Shown in pieces: positions 19,697-28,573 of a DNA stretch of 64,000 bases. Source of the DNA: Clostridium sp. LS. Lineage in GTDB: Bacteria; Bacillota; Clostridia; Clostridiales; Clostridiaceae. The translations under genes and the position numbers were made by a program. Under the pieces are notes generated by a model, which saw nothing but the letters and a program-made list of their open reading frames with translations, had not been told where the DNA came from and made no database searches. How positions within the stretch are numbered: position 1 is the first letter of the stretch; the number at the start of each line of letters is the position of its first letter. The stretch covers positions 1-64,000 of the forward strand of contig NZ_AUUU01000027.1 of the NCBI RefSeq assembly GCF_002760435.1, given 5' to 3'.

Positions 19697-19934
19697 CTAG
19701 GTTTAAGTGCATATGCAAACAAAGAAATGAGATACATGTCTGTTGTAGCAGGCATTTGAAAATGAGCTGCTAAAAGCACTTAAAGGAAGGTTGTTACAAT
19801 TTAGCTTGTCAAACTGAAGTTGGAGCAAGCTAAATTGGATGCAACCTTCCTTTTAGTGCTTTCAGCGATATTTTCATAGTCCTGAGAAACAAACATGTAT
19901 CTCATTTTGGTTGTTCATATACACTTAAACCTAG
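19697..19934. repeat. 238-bp near-perfect long palindrome
   Basis: The arms 19697-19808 and 19826-19934 are inverted copies (about 110 bp each) with scattered mismatches and a 17-base loop. Conserved blocks in both arms include CTAGGTTTAAGTG, ATGAGATACATGT, AAAGGAAGGTTG and AATTTAGCTTG. It has no open reading frame and lies between two convergent genes. It could be a MITE-like palindromic element, a structured RNA, or simply a strong two-way terminator. No clear target-site duplication was seen. Confidence 0.85.
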
Positions 19935-19956
19935 TCTACATGTTGTTTATATAATG

Positions 19957-20586
19957 CTAACGTATAAAATTAGTAGCTATTCTAGGTTCTTTTTCTGGTA
20001 ATGATATTCCTGCTTCTTTTCCAGCTTGTATAGATTTTAAAAGCCATGCCATATTCTTTCCAAGTGTCCTCATTGTTTGCATTCCTTCTAAATCTTGAAT
20101 TACTTCTTCAGGAGTATTTCCATGGACCATATTCCAATATTGAGAAGATACAACAGGCATATTTGCAATAGTAAAATATTTATTTAATTGGTCAAAAGCA
20201 GCTGTTGAACCACCACGACGACAACTTACAATTGCAGCACCAGGCTTATATGCGAAATTACTCCCACCAGAATAGAATAATCTATCTAAAAAAGATGTAA
20301 TTGAGCCAGATGGAGCAGCATAATGCACTGGCGAACCAATTATAAAACCATCAGCTTCTTTAGCTTTTTCTAAAGCAACATTTACAATGTCATCACTATA
20401 GACACATTTTCCTGCTCCACTTTTGTGACAGCCGCCACAACCAATGCATCCACTAATAGGTTTATTTCCAACGTGGAATATTTCTGTTTCAATATTTTCC
20501 TTCTCTAATTCCTTAGCTACTTCACATAAAGCAGTATAAGTACAACCTTTAGCCTTTGGGCTGCCATTGATAAGTAATACCTTCAT
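19957..20586 (-). CDS. NADPH-dependent FMN reductase / iron-sulfur flavoprotein-like
   Basis: A 209-residue flavodoxin-fold protein. MKVLLINGSPKAKG is the FMN phosphate loop, and GSPVHYAAPSG (about 84-94) is the second flavin-binding segment. Between them, Cys47, Cys50, Cys53 and Cys61 form a compact CX2CX2CX7C motif like that of iron-sulfur flavoproteins, which bind a 4Fe-4S cluster next to FMN. It is probably a cytoplasmic electron-transfer or quinone/nitro reductase. It is monocistronic; the long palindrome lies just past its stop. Confidence 0.87.
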   Translation of the reverse strand: MKVLLINGSPKAKGCTYTALCEVAKELEKENIETEIFHVGNKPISGCIGCGGCHKSGAGKCVYSDDIVNVALEKAKEADGFIIGSPVHYAAPSGSITSFLDRLFYSGGSNFAYKPGAAIVSCRRGGSTAAFDQLNKYFTIANMPVVSSQYWNMVHGNTPEEVIQDLEGMQTMRTLGKNMAWLLKSIQAGKEAGISLPEKEPRIATNFIR

Positions 20587-20762
20587 TTTAACACCTCATT
20601 TTATTTAATATATATTAATCATTATTATTAATATACAATAATGTGATGAAAAAATATAGAACTTACCAAAAGGTAAGTTAATATATAAATTAATAGTTAA
20701 TAATTAGAAAGATACATACAAAATATAAATTAATTTTAATGAACTTAATGTGTATGGAAGAT

Positions 20763-21839
20763 TCAGGGTAATAATTCATTAAGAATATTATCAATGTTTG
20801 TGTTATTTAAAGAATTTACACATTGGTCTGGAATTATAATATACTTACAATTATTAGATTTATTATTTAAATATGCATAAATTATTTGAGATTCATCTAT
20901 TTCTTCATTTCCTATATCTATCGAATAATTAATTGTATTATCAAAGCAAAGAGTAACTTTATTTTTTAGAATACCTTTCACTTCGCTTATACTTAAGTTA
21001 TTTAAAGAATACTTTTCTTTAAAAAGTATTTTATAACCTTTAATAAGAAAAACTTTGAAAGCATCCTTATCTAGGTATTCTATCAAAATAATATTTTTAT
21101 TTTCCTTTGTAAATTTAACAACATTGTTCTTATCAAGTAAATAATTTACAGCTTTTAAGTAATCTCTGTATTTAGCAGCATTTTCAAAATCAAAATTCTG
21201 TGATGAAATAACCATTTTGTATTCTATTTCATCTAAAATACTTTTATCTGTTCCGTTTAGGAGTTTAATTATTTTATCAAATATTGCAAGGTACTGCTCT
21301 CTTCCAGAAATATCAAAACACATACCAATACATAGGCCTAAAGAATAATTTAGACACGATGAAGTTTTTTGGAAGTTGCTATTACATAGTATCTTGCAGG
21401 ATTCTTTTATTCCGTCTAAAGCCCTTTGTACTGTATTTTTTTGTGTGTAAGGTCCAAAATATAGATTTGCATCATTTTTGTCGACAGCATTAGATATTTC
21501 AATACTAGGATAGCTTATATTAAGATTAACTTTAATGTAAGTGTAAGATTTTGGACTCTTCATTAGCTTATTATATATGGGTTTTATTTGTTTAATTAAT
21601 TTACATTCTAATAAGAAAGCTTCAAATTCCGTATCGGTAGTTAAATATTCAAAGTCTTTAAGATTTTTTACTAGTTTTACGACTTTAGGGGGATGGGATT
21701 TTGAGTTTTGAAAATACGATCCTATTCTACTTTTAAGATTTTTTGATTTACCAACATAAATTATACTATTTAGAGAATCTTTCATAAGATATACACCTGG
21801 ACAAGAAGGTAAATTTTTAACTTTTTCTTTTAGTTCCAC
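20763..21839 (-). CDS. Short UvrC/Cho-like GIY-YIG endonuclease
   Basis: A 358-residue protein equivalent to the N-terminal half of UvrC. Residues 1-90 are the GIY-YIG nuclease (SCPGVYLMKD, IIYVGKSKNLKSRI, TEFEAFLLECKLIKQ). A Cys-rich middle (CLNYSLGLCIGMC) and a UVR-like helix pair (NFDFENAAKYRDYLKAV) follow. The RNase H-like and HhH domains of full-length UvrC (about 600 residues) are absent, so it resembles Cho, which makes the 3' incision in damaged DNA. GTG at 21839 is chosen because GGAGGAG lies 5 bases upstream; the ATG at 21860 lies before that site. Confidence 0.82.
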   Translation of the reverse strand: MELKEKVKNLPSCPGVYLMKDSLNSIIYVGKSKNLKSRIGSYFQNSKSHPPKVVKLVKNLKDFEYLTTDTEFEAFLLECKLIKQIKPIYNKLMKSPKSYTYIKVNLNISYPSIEISNAVDKNDANLYFGPYTQKNTVQRALDGIKESCKILCNSNFQKTSSCLNYSLGLCIGMCFDISGREQYLAIFDKIIKLLNGTDKSILDEIEYKMVISSQNFDFENAAKYRDYLKAVNYLLDKNNVVKFTKENKNIILIEYLDKDAFKVFLIKGYKILFKEKYSLNNLSISEVKGILKNKVTLCFDNTINYSIDIGNEEIDESQIIYAYLNNKSNNCKYIIIPDQCVNSLNNTNIDNILNELLP

Positions 21840-22033
21840 ATAATCTCCTCCAAAGAACATCAGTAGTTAATTTTATCATACTATTTTATATTATCACGCC
21901 AATAGTTAAAACTTCAAATAACTTAAAATTCCAATAAAGGTAACGGATGAGCTGACTTTAGTCAATGTAATGTATTGATAGAAAAGTAAGTTTATCCATA
22001 TGACAAGTATTGTTATAATATTGCCAAGTAAAC

Positions 22034-22062
22034 TTGACAATTATCATGGAATAAAATAGAAT
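22034..22062 (+). promoter_or_regulatory. SigA promoter of the DUF6442-XRE-lepB genes
   Basis: TTGACA (22034-22039) and TAGAAT (22057-22062) are 17 bp apart. They lie 35 bp before the GTG start at 22097. Confidence 0.75.
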
Positions 22063-22096
22063 ATAAATATAATATTGGTATAAGGAGTTTAGAGTA

Positions 22097-22417
22097 GTGA
22101 ATAGGGATGAAATACTAGAAAAAAATAAGATATCTAATAAAGATGAAGAAGATGAAATGGAACAATATATTAGTGGAAAAGCAGGAATAAATGCTAAAAT
22201 TGTTTTTAGCTTAGTAATTATAGCTGTAGTGTTATTTAAGCATTACAAGGGAATTTCAACAGGAGATGTTTGGGGAATATTTATGGCATATGCAGCAACT
22301 GAGTCAATTTATAAATATTATTATTTGAGATATAAAAAATTATTATTATCGGGAATTCTTTTTAGCATTGGCTCTATAAGCGCTTTGATTACATTTATTA
22401 TTTCAACTTACAGATAG
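22097..22417 (+). CDS. Small membrane protein, DUF6442-like
   Basis: A 106-residue protein with a charged N-terminus (1-30) and about three hydrophobic helices (residues 33-47, 53-70, 80-103). It starts at GTG after AAGGAG. It is followed 13 bp later by a small XRE regulator. Such a membrane protein/XRE pair is common in Firmicutes, where the regulator controls the pair. The function is unknown. Confidence 0.75.
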   Translation: MNRDEILEKNKISNKDEEDEMEQYISGKAGINAKIVFSLVIIAVVLFKHYKGISTGDVWGIFMAYAATESIYKYYYLRYKKLLLSGILFSIGSISALITFIISTYR

Positions 22418-22430
22418 GAAGCGTGTACTT

Positions 22431-22637
22431 ATGAGTGAAAAATTAATATTGCAAAATAGGTTAAAGGTAGCTAGAGCTGAAAAAAATTTATCTCAAGGAG
22501 AGTTGGCTGAAATGGTAAATGTGTCTAGACAGACAATAAGCTCCATAGAAACAGGACAATTTTGTCCCAGTGCTAAGTTAGCGTTATTGCTTTGCATAGC
22601 ATTAGATAAAAAATTTGAAGAATTATTTTATTTTTAA
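22431..22637 (+). CDS. Small XRE/Cro-type helix-turn-helix regulator
   Basis: A 68-residue protein consisting of one HTH domain (NRLKVARAEKNLSQGELA...VSRQTISSIETG, residues 8-43) and a short C-terminal helix. Size and sequence match the YozG/PlcR-N-like small regulators found beside small membrane proteins. It probably autoregulates the pair with the gene at 22097. Confidence 0.88.
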   Translation: MSEKLILQNRLKVARAEKNLSQGELAEMVNVSRQTISSIETGQFCPSAKLALLLCIALDKKFEELFYF

Positions 22638-22687
22638 TTGTGCGTCTAATAAGATATCATTAATGTATAGGAGTGAGAGTTATTAAA

Positions 22688-23281
22688 ATGAATATGAATA
22701 ATAAATCAACAAGTTTTAGTCAATTAGCAATCAATAATTCGAAAAAAGAAAAAAAATATAAAGAAATCAATAATAAGAATAGTAATTTCTTTAAAGAGTG
22801 GATAATACCAATAGTTTCGGCATTAGCGCTAGCATTATTAATAAATAAATTTATATATTTTAACGTATATATACCATCCGGTTCAATGATTCCAACTTTA
22901 AATATAAATGATAAATTGGTGGTTACAAGAGTATATAATAAGGAAAATCTTAAAGAAGGCGATATTGTAGTATTTTTTTCAGAAGAATATAATGAAAGAT
23001 TAGTAAAGAGATTAATAGGCCTTCCTGGAGATAAGATAGAGATAAAAAATGGAGTTGTTTTTCGAAATGGGCAAAAGATTAATGAAGATTATGTGAAAAA
23101 TAAAGATGACTTTAATGGTACATATGAGGTGCCTCAGGGAAAATACTTTTTTCTAGGAGATAATAGACCAGATTCTGCTGATTCAAGACGCTGGAAAAAC
23201 CCATATATAGATGGTTCAGATATTGAAGGGAAAATACAATTTAGATTTTCGCCAATAAAGGATTTTGGAACTGTCAAATAA
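22688..23281 (+). CDS. lepB: Signal peptidase I
   Basis: A 197-residue type I signal peptidase, anchored by one membrane segment (38-58) with the catalytic domain outside. Box B PSGSM contains the nucleophile Ser66, and RLVKRLIGLPGD contains the general base Lys107. The GDNRPDSADSR box is also present. It cleaves signal peptides of secreted proteins. The ATG at 22688 is preferred; the GTG at 22673 overlaps the AGGAG site. It lies 50 bp after the XRE gene, so it may share that transcript. Confidence 0.9.
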   Translation: MNMNNKSTSFSQLAINNSKKEKKYKEINNKNSNFFKEWIIPIVSALALALLINKFIYFNVYIPSGSMIPTLNINDKLVVTRVYNKENLKEGDIVVFFSEEYNERLVKRLIGLPGDKIEIKNGVVFRNGQKINEDYVKNKDDFNGTYEVPQGKYFFLGDNRPDSADSRRWKNPYIDGSDIEGKIQFRFSPIKDFGTVK

Positions 23282-23289
23282 AATTTTTA

Positions 23290-23319
23290 AAAACCCGAAT
23301 AAAACATTATTCGGGTTTT
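23290..23319. terminator. Bidirectional terminator between lepB and argF
   Basis: The stem AAAACCCGAATAA / TTATTCGGGTTTT has a 4-base loop and lies between the convergent lepB and argF genes. Confidence 0.92.
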
Positions 23320-23340
23320 GATAATTATACATATAAGTTT

Positions 23341-24261
23341 CTATTTCATAAGCTTAACTAATACAGCTTTTTGTGCATGTAATCTATTTTCAGATTCATC
23401 GAAAATTGAATCTGCATGTTCCTCTAAAACTTCAGCTGAGATCTCTTCACCTCTATGAGCTGGAAGGCAGTGAAGTACCATTGCATTTTTATCAGCAGCT
23501 GCCATTAATTCTTTATTTACTTGGAAGCCTTCAAAAGCTTTAATTCTTTCATCAGCTTCATCTTCACGTCCCATGCTAGCCCAAACATCAGTGATTACTA
23601 CATCAGCATCTTTTGCGGCTTCAAATGGAGAAGTAGTTACTGTAAATTGAACTCCTTCTTTTTCTGCAATTTCTCTTGCTCTGTTTAAATATTTTTCAGA
23701 GGCTGTATATTTTTCTGGAGATGCTATTGCAAAGTTCATTCCAACTTTCAAGCAGCCAATCATTAATGAATTAGCCATATTATGACCATCGCCAATGAAA
23801 GCAACTTTTAATCCTTCAAGTATATTTTTATTTTCCCTTATTGTCATCAAATCGGCTAATACTTGGCATGGATGTTCATCATCTGTTAAACCATTTATAA
23901 CTGGAATTGATGCATATTTAGCTAGTTTTTCAGCTTCTTCTTGAGAGAAGGTTCTTATCATAATTCCTTGTATAAATCTAGAAAGGACTCTTGCGGTATC
24001 TTCAACTGGTTCACCACGACCAATTTGCAAATCCCTATCAGTTAAAAATAATGAATTTCCACCTAATTGATACATACCAGTTTCAAAAGATACTCTAGTT
24101 CTAGTTGATGATTTTTCAAATATCATTCCTAAACTCTTTCCTTTTAAGTGAGGATGTTCTATGCCGTGTTTTTGCTCATATTTCAATTGATCTGCTAAAT
24201 TTAAGATATCTAAAATTTCTTCTTTAGAAAGATCATCCATTTTCAATAAATCTTTTTTCAT
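23341..24261 (-). CDS. argF: Ornithine carbamoyltransferase
   Basis: A 306-residue enzyme that joins ornithine and carbamoyl phosphate to give citrulline. The carbamoyl-phosphate loop is STRTRVSFE, and HPCQVLADLMT and the HCLPAHRGEE ornithine-binding motif near the C-terminus are present. The start at 24261 follows GGAGGC; a longer in-frame reading to 24324 adds a hydrophobic stretch not typical of the family. It is the last gene of the minus-strand arginine operon. Confidence 0.95.
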   Translation of the reverse strand: MKKDLLKMDDLSKEEILDILNLADQLKYEQKHGIEHPHLKGKSLGMIFEKSSTRTRVSFETGMYQLGGNSLFLTDRDLQIGRGEPVEDTARVLSRFIQGIMIRTFSQEEAEKLAKYASIPVINGLTDDEHPCQVLADLMTIRENKNILEGLKVAFIGDGHNMANSLMIGCLKVGMNFAIASPEKYTASEKYLNRAREIAEKEGVQFTVTTSPFEAAKDADVVITDVWASMGREDEADERIKAFEGFQVNKELMAAADKNAMVLHCLPAHRGEEISAEVLEEHADSIFDESENRLHAQKAVLVKLMK

Positions 24262-24377
24262 ATATATGCCTCCAAACAATAAAAATAAACAATGGCAAAT
24301 AAGGAGATGATTAAAAAGAAACATTTGATAGTACCTAAATATTCACTCAATAAGTGCTCATTGTTCATAAATAAAAT

Positions 24378-25562
24378 CTATTCCTCAATATTAGATAAAA
24401 TATCAAGGATAATATCTATACCAACTTTCAATTCTTTCTTAGTTATTACAAGTGGTGGGAGAAGCCTTACAACATCTTTACCAGCTGTTAATACTAATAA
24501 TCCTTTCTTGATAGCTTCTTTTTGAACTAATGCTGGACTGCATTTTACTTTTATTCCAATCATTAATCCAATTCCACGTACATCTACGACTTGAGGGTTT
24601 TTCGCTTCATCAATAAGTTCTTTTACATAAGCACCTCTTTTGGCTATCTTTTCAAAATATTTTTCAGTACAAATTTCTTCAAGAACAACTAAAGCGCCAG
24701 AACATGAAACAGGATTTGCTCCAAAAGTTGAACCATGATCACCAGGCTGAAATACATCTGCAACTTTTGATGAACAAAGTATTCCGCCTATTGGAAGTCC
24801 AGCACCAAGTCCCTTGGCTACAGAAACTATATCAGCTTCTACATCAAAATTGTTATATCCAAACATTTTTCCAGTTCGACCTATTCCACATTGAACTTCA
24901 TCAAAGATTACAAGTACATCTTTTTCATTACATATTTTAACTACTTCTTGAACAAATTCTTTATTTAAAGGAATAACTCCACCTTCACCTTGGATTGCTT
25001 CAAGCATAATAGCACAAACATCATCAGTAAGTTTTGCCTTAAAATCTTCTAAATTATTTGCTTTAACATAATCAAAACCTTCAGTAAAAGGGAAGAAGTA
25101 TTTATGAAATTTTTCCTGCCCAGTTGCTTTTAAAGTAGTAATAGTTCTTCCGTGAAAAGAATCTATTAATGTAAGAATTTTATTTCTATCAGCACCATAT
25201 TTATCGTAACTATATTTTCTTGCTAGCTTAATTGAACCCTCATTAGCTTCAGCACCTGAATTAGCAAAGAATACTTTACTCATGTTTGCTTTTTCAGTTA
25301 ATTCCTTAGCTAATTTTAAGCTTGGTTCAGTATGAAATATGTTTGAGGCATGAGCAATTGTTTTTAATTGCTTACTAGTAGCTTTGACCCATTTTTCATG
25401 TCCATATCCTAGGCTGCTAACACCAATACCACTTGTAAAATCTAAATACTTATTTTCATCTTGGTCATAAAGATAAACACCTTCTCCATGAGTAAGTATA
25501 AGATCTAATCGACCATAACTGTTTACAACGTGTTCTTTTGCTTCGTTAAAATCATATGACAT
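24378..25562 (-). CDS. argD: Acetylornithine aminotransferase
   Basis: A 394-residue PLP-dependent class III aminotransferase that makes N-acetylornithine from the semialdehyde and glutamate. FANSGAEANEGSIKLAR and the DEVQCGIGRTGK block are typical, and SVAKGLGAGLP contains the PLP lysine. It lies between argB and argF. The gap to argB contains a heptanucleotide repeat cluster (25577-25620). Confidence 0.95.
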   Translation of the reverse strand: MSYDFNEAKEHVVNSYGRLDLILTHGEGVYLYDQDENKYLDFTSGIGVSSLGYGHEKWVKATSKQLKTIAHASNIFHTEPSLKLAKELTEKANMSKVFFANSGAEANEGSIKLARKYSYDKYGADRNKILTLIDSFHGRTITTLKATGQEKFHKYFFPFTEGFDYVKANNLEDFKAKLTDDVCAIMLEAIQGEGGVIPLNKEFVQEVVKICNEKDVLVIFDEVQCGIGRTGKMFGYNNFDVEADIVSVAKGLGAGLPIGGILCSSKVADVFQPGDHGSTFGANPVSCSGALVVLEEICTEKYFEKIAKRGAYVKELIDEAKNPQVVDVRGIGLMIGIKVKCSPALVQKEAIKKGLLVLTAGKDVVRLLPPLVITKKELKVGIDIILDILSNIEE

Positions 25563-25576
25563 AAAACCACCCCTTT

Positions 25577-25620
25577 ATTCAGTTTACAGTTAACAGTGCA
25601 CAGTTTACAGTTAACTGTTT
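25577..25620. repeat. Heptanucleotide repeat cluster, argD-argB junction
   Basis: Tandem and inverted copies of CAGTTAACAGT/CAGTTTACAGT-like heptamers fill the short gap. They are related to clusters at the other arginine-operon junctions. Confidence 0.75.
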
Positions 25621-25667
25621 ATTATAAATTATAATAAATATATTATTAAATTCAAAATTAATTGAAT

Positions 25668-26522
25668 TTAATAGATCATTGTTCCTATTCCTTCATTAGA
25701 GAATAGCTCTAAAAGAATAGAATGAGGTACACGGCCATCAAGGATGGTTGCTTTTTCAACACCCATTCTAATGGCTTCAACACAACAATCAATTTTAGGA
25801 ATCATTCCACCTGTGATTACACCTTCAAGGCATAATTTAGGTATTTGATGTAATCGTAATGTACTAATTAATGTGGAAATATCTTTTGGATCTTTCATAA
25901 CTCCTGGTACATCAGTAAGCAGTATCAATCTTTCAGCTTTTAACGCAGATGCAATTTTTGCTGCGCAAGTATCAGCGTTTATATTATATGCTTTATTATC
26001 ATCTTCTCCTAAAGCTACACTACCAACAACAGGGATATATCCTGAACTTATAGTAGTTTTTAGTATTTCTGTATTGACTTTAGTTATTTCACCTACATAA
26101 CCTAAATCATTATCAGATTCTATTTTTTTAGCTTTTAAAAGAGAGCCATCCATTCCGCATAGGCCAATAGCTTTGCCACCAAACTTCTCTATTAAAGAAA
26201 CTAAGTTTTTATTTACCTTTCCGCCTAAAACCATTTGAACTACTTCAATGGTAATATCATCAGTATATCTTAAGCCATTAATAAATTCACTTTTGTGATT
26301 TAATCTATTTAATAAATCTGAAATATCAGGTCCGCCACCATGTACAACAATAGGCTCAATTCCAACACATTTCATTAAGATAATATCATTTATTACTGTT
26401 TCACGCAGTTCTTCGCTTATCATTGCATTTCCACCGTATTTTACTACGATTATTTTTCCACGGTAGCGTTGTATGTAAGGCAGCGCGTGAACCAATACCT
26501 CGGCTCTTTCAGTATGATCCAA
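25668..26522 (-). CDS. argB: Acetylglutamate kinase
   Basis: A 284-residue kinase of N-acetylglutamate, the second step of arginine synthesis. IVVKYGGNAM (25-34) and VVHGGGPDIS (about 60-69) form the nucleotide and substrate sites, and INADTCAAKIASAL is also conserved. The start is a TTG at 26522 after AAGGGGG with 7-base spacing. The N-terminal helix ERAEVLVHALPYIQRY is of the kind found in arginine-sensitive hexameric forms, so feedback inhibition is possible. Confidence 0.94.
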   Translation of the reverse strand: MDHTERAEVLVHALPYIQRYRGKIIVVKYGGNAMISEELRETVINDIILMKCVGIEPIVVHGGGPDISDLLNRLNHKSEFINGLRYTDDITIEVVQMVLGGKVNKNLVSLIEKFGGKAIGLCGMDGSLLKAKKIESDNDLGYVGEITKVNTEILKTTISSGYIPVVGSVALGEDDNKAYNINADTCAAKIASALKAERLILLTDVPGVMKDPKDISTLISTLRLHQIPKLCLEGVITGGMIPKIDCCVEAIRMGVEKATILDGRVPHSILLELFSNEGIGTMIY

Positions 26523-26540
26523 TTTAAATCCCCCTTTAAT

Positions 26541-26727
26541 TCAGTTAACAGTTAAGAGTTAAGAGTTAAGAGTTAAGGAACAAACTCCATAGGAGTTTGA
26601 AAAAAATTTATTTTAGAAATTTCGTTGAAAAAGTGAGAGTCCAAATCTTGTATTTGGTTTCTCGAACTTTCTCCTTGGAGCTTTCATCCTAAACTATTAA
26701 CTGTTCATTGTTAACTCTTAACTGAAT
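26541..26727. repeat. 187-bp element with heptamer terminal inverted repeats
   Basis: It begins CAGTTAACAGTTAAG with three more AGTTAAG units and ends TTAACTGTTCATTGTTAACTC, TTAACTGAA, so the ends are inverted relative to each other. Inside are the hairpins CAAACTCC/GGAGTTTG and CCAAATC/ATTTGG, and no open reading frame. It fills the argB-argJ gap and looks MITE-like. Confidence 0.7.
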
Positions 26728-26728
26728 T

Positions 26729-27952
26729 CTAGCTTCTGTAATCACCATTTATTTTTACATATTCATAACTTAGATCGCAGCCCCAAACGTAAGCGCTGTA
26801 ATCACCTAATAATAAATTAACTTTAATTATAATTTCATTTTCACTTAGAACCTTTTTAGCTATATCTTCATCAAAAGGCAAAGAACTACCAGCTTCACAT
26901 ACTTTTAGAGAACCAGCGGAGCTTTCAAAGATAACATCAACTTTTTCAGGATCAAAATCGATATTTGCGTATCCAAGTGCACATAAAATTCTTCCCCAGT
27001 TCGCATCGCTACCAAACATAGCTGTTTTCACTAGGCTAGAATTTATAACACTTTTCCCTAAAATAACAGCATCCTTTTCGCTTTTAGCACCGATTATTTG
27101 GCATTCTAATAATTTAGTTGCGCCTTCTCCATCTTTAGCAATATTTTTAGCCATAATAGTATTTAAATCAGTAAGAGCTTTAAGGAATATATTATAATTT
27201 TCATCTTTTTTAGTTATAGTAGGGTTCTCAGCCAAACCGTTAGCTAATATTAATACCATATCATTAGTACTTGTATCACCATCAACACTAACTCTATTAT
27301 AAGTTAAGCTGACGCTTGCTTGTAAGGCTTCGTGAAGCAATTCTGGAGAAATAGAAATATCAGTTGTAATGAAAGAAAGCATTGTTCCCATATTTGGTTC
27401 AATCATACCAGAACCTTTTGCCATTGAGCCAATAGTAACTTTCTTATCATCGATATAAAACTCAAGTGCCAATTGCTTTTGGAATGTATCAGTTGTCATA
27501 ATAGCTAAAGATGCATCATTTGCACCATCCTTTGATAGCTTTTCAGTAAGGAGTGGAATGCCATCTTTTATAGCATCTATATTTAAAGGAACCCCAATTA
27601 CTCCTGTAGATGCAACTAAAACATCATCTGCTTTTAAATTTAATTCTTTAGCTTGTAATGAAGTCATTTTTTCAGCTTTATGTAATCCGTCATCACCATT
27701 ACAAGTATTTGCATTACCACTATTTATTATTATTGCTTGTGCTTTCTTATTAGCTAAATGCTCCTTTGTAACATAAATTGGAGCACCTTTAACCTTATTC
27801 TTAGTGTACATACCAGCAGCAGCAGCAGGTACCTCTGAATAAATTAAAGCTAAATCTTTTTTTAAACTTCCTGGCTTTAATCCGCAGTGTACGCCAGAAG
27901 CTAAGAAACCATTAGGAGCTGTAACTCCACCGTCAATATATTTTATATTCAA
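26729..27952 (-). CDS. argJ: Bifunctional glutamate N-acetyltransferase / ornithine acetyltransferase
   Basis: A 407-residue precursor that cleaves itself into alpha and beta chains. The processing site is in MGTML, so Thr190 becomes the N-terminal nucleophile of the beta chain. It recycles the acetyl group from N-acetylornithine to glutamate, making the pathway cyclic; some members also use acetyl-CoA. No argA is seen in the cluster, consistent with a bifunctional form. Heptamer repeats flank it on both sides. Confidence 0.95.
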   Translation of the reverse strand: MNIKYIDGGVTAPNGFLASGVHCGLKPGSLKKDLALIYSEVPAAAAGMYTKNKVKGAPIYVTKEHLANKKAQAIIINSGNANTCNGDDGLHKAEKMTSLQAKELNLKADDVLVASTGVIGVPLNIDAIKDGIPLLTEKLSKDGANDASLAIMTTDTFQKQLALEFYIDDKKVTIGSMAKGSGMIEPNMGTMLSFITTDISISPELLHEALQASVSLTYNRVSVDGDTSTNDMVLILANGLAENPTITKKDENYNIFLKALTDLNTIMAKNIAKDGEGATKLLECQIIGAKSEKDAVILGKSVINSSLVKTAMFGSDANWGRILCALGYANIDFDPEKVDVIFESSAGSLKVCEAGSSLPFDEDIAKKVLSENEIIIKVNLLLGDYSAYVWGCDLSYEYVKINGDYRS

Positions 27953-27970
27953 ATTTATAACCCCCTTTAA

Positions 27971-28008
27971 TTCAGTTGGCAGTTAACAATGAACAGTTAA
28001 CAGTTTAG
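27971..28008. repeat. Heptamer repeat, left boundary of the four-helix-bundle cassette
   Basis: CAGTTGGCAGTTAAC and GAACAGTTAACAGTTTAGG form the left end of a segment whose right end (28540-28573) carries inverted copies. Confidence 0.7.
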
Positions 28009-28060
28009 GTAACAAATTCCGAAGTATTTATTTGAAATTAAGATGTTAACTATAAATTAG

Positions 28061-28423
28061 TTACTGCGATAGTTTATTGCTTTTTGTTGTTTTTACTATA
28101 GAGCTTAGGATTTTACATAATTCTCTACAGTTTTCCAATAACTGCTTTTCTTGTTCATGTTCCAAATAATTGCTTAAAATTAGTAGCTCTAACCAATACT
28201 CTGTTTCTTCTGCTTCTTTTAGAGCGATACTCATTTTTGAAAGAAAGTCTCGTCTGGATTGTCCTTTTAGGCCCTCCCTAACATTAGCACCAATACTTGT
28301 TCCAGAACGCAGTAATTGTTTTGACAAAACAAACTCATTTTTAATTGAGTTGAGGTAAACATATAGTTTAATGACCTCAAGTGAAAATTCAAAAGATTTA
28401 TCTTTTATTATACTATTTGACAA
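28061..28423 (-). CDS. Four-helix-bundle protein (23S rRNA intervening-sequence / Avd-like family)
   Basis: A 120-residue protein of four predicted amphipathic helices. The family signature is present: QLLRSGTSIGANVREG (36-51), then RRDFLSKMSIALKEAEETEYWLELL. Relatives are encoded inside 23S rRNA intervening sequences and, as Avd, in diversity-generating retroelements; most stand-alone copies have no known role. It interrupts the arginine operon between argC and argJ and has no link to arginine synthesis. Inverted heptamer repeats lie on both sides, suggesting it came in as part of a small cassette. Confidence 0.88.
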   Translation of the reverse strand: MSNSIIKDKSFEFSLEVIKLYVYLNSIKNEFVLSKQLLRSGTSIGANVREGLKGQSRRDFLSKMSIALKEAEETEYWLELLILSNYLEHEQEKQLLENCRELCKILSSIVKTTKSNKLSQ

Positions 28424-28539
28424 AGTAACATCACTCCATTAATTGTTCTTATAAAATAATTAATGGACAAAATACTCATACAATATTCAAAATGCAATGA
28501 AAACATATTAATAAATGTTAATTAATAACTTCATAACAA

Positions 28540-28573
28540 ACTGTTAATTGTTAACTTTTAACTGTTAACTGAT
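28540..28573. repeat. Heptamer repeat, right boundary of the four-helix-bundle cassette
   Basis: CTGTTAATTGTTAAC and TTTTAACTGTTAACTGATT are inverted relative to the left boundary at 27971-28008. The repeat abuts the argC stop codon. Confidence 0.7.

Noticed and set aside
19697-19934. Palindrome as an insertion sequence
   Set aside because: It has no transposase frame, and no target-site duplication could be made out.
24262-24324. Longer N-terminus of argF with a hydrophobic stretch
   Set aside because: The family starts near MKKDLLKM, and a good ribosome-binding site lies just before the internal ATG.
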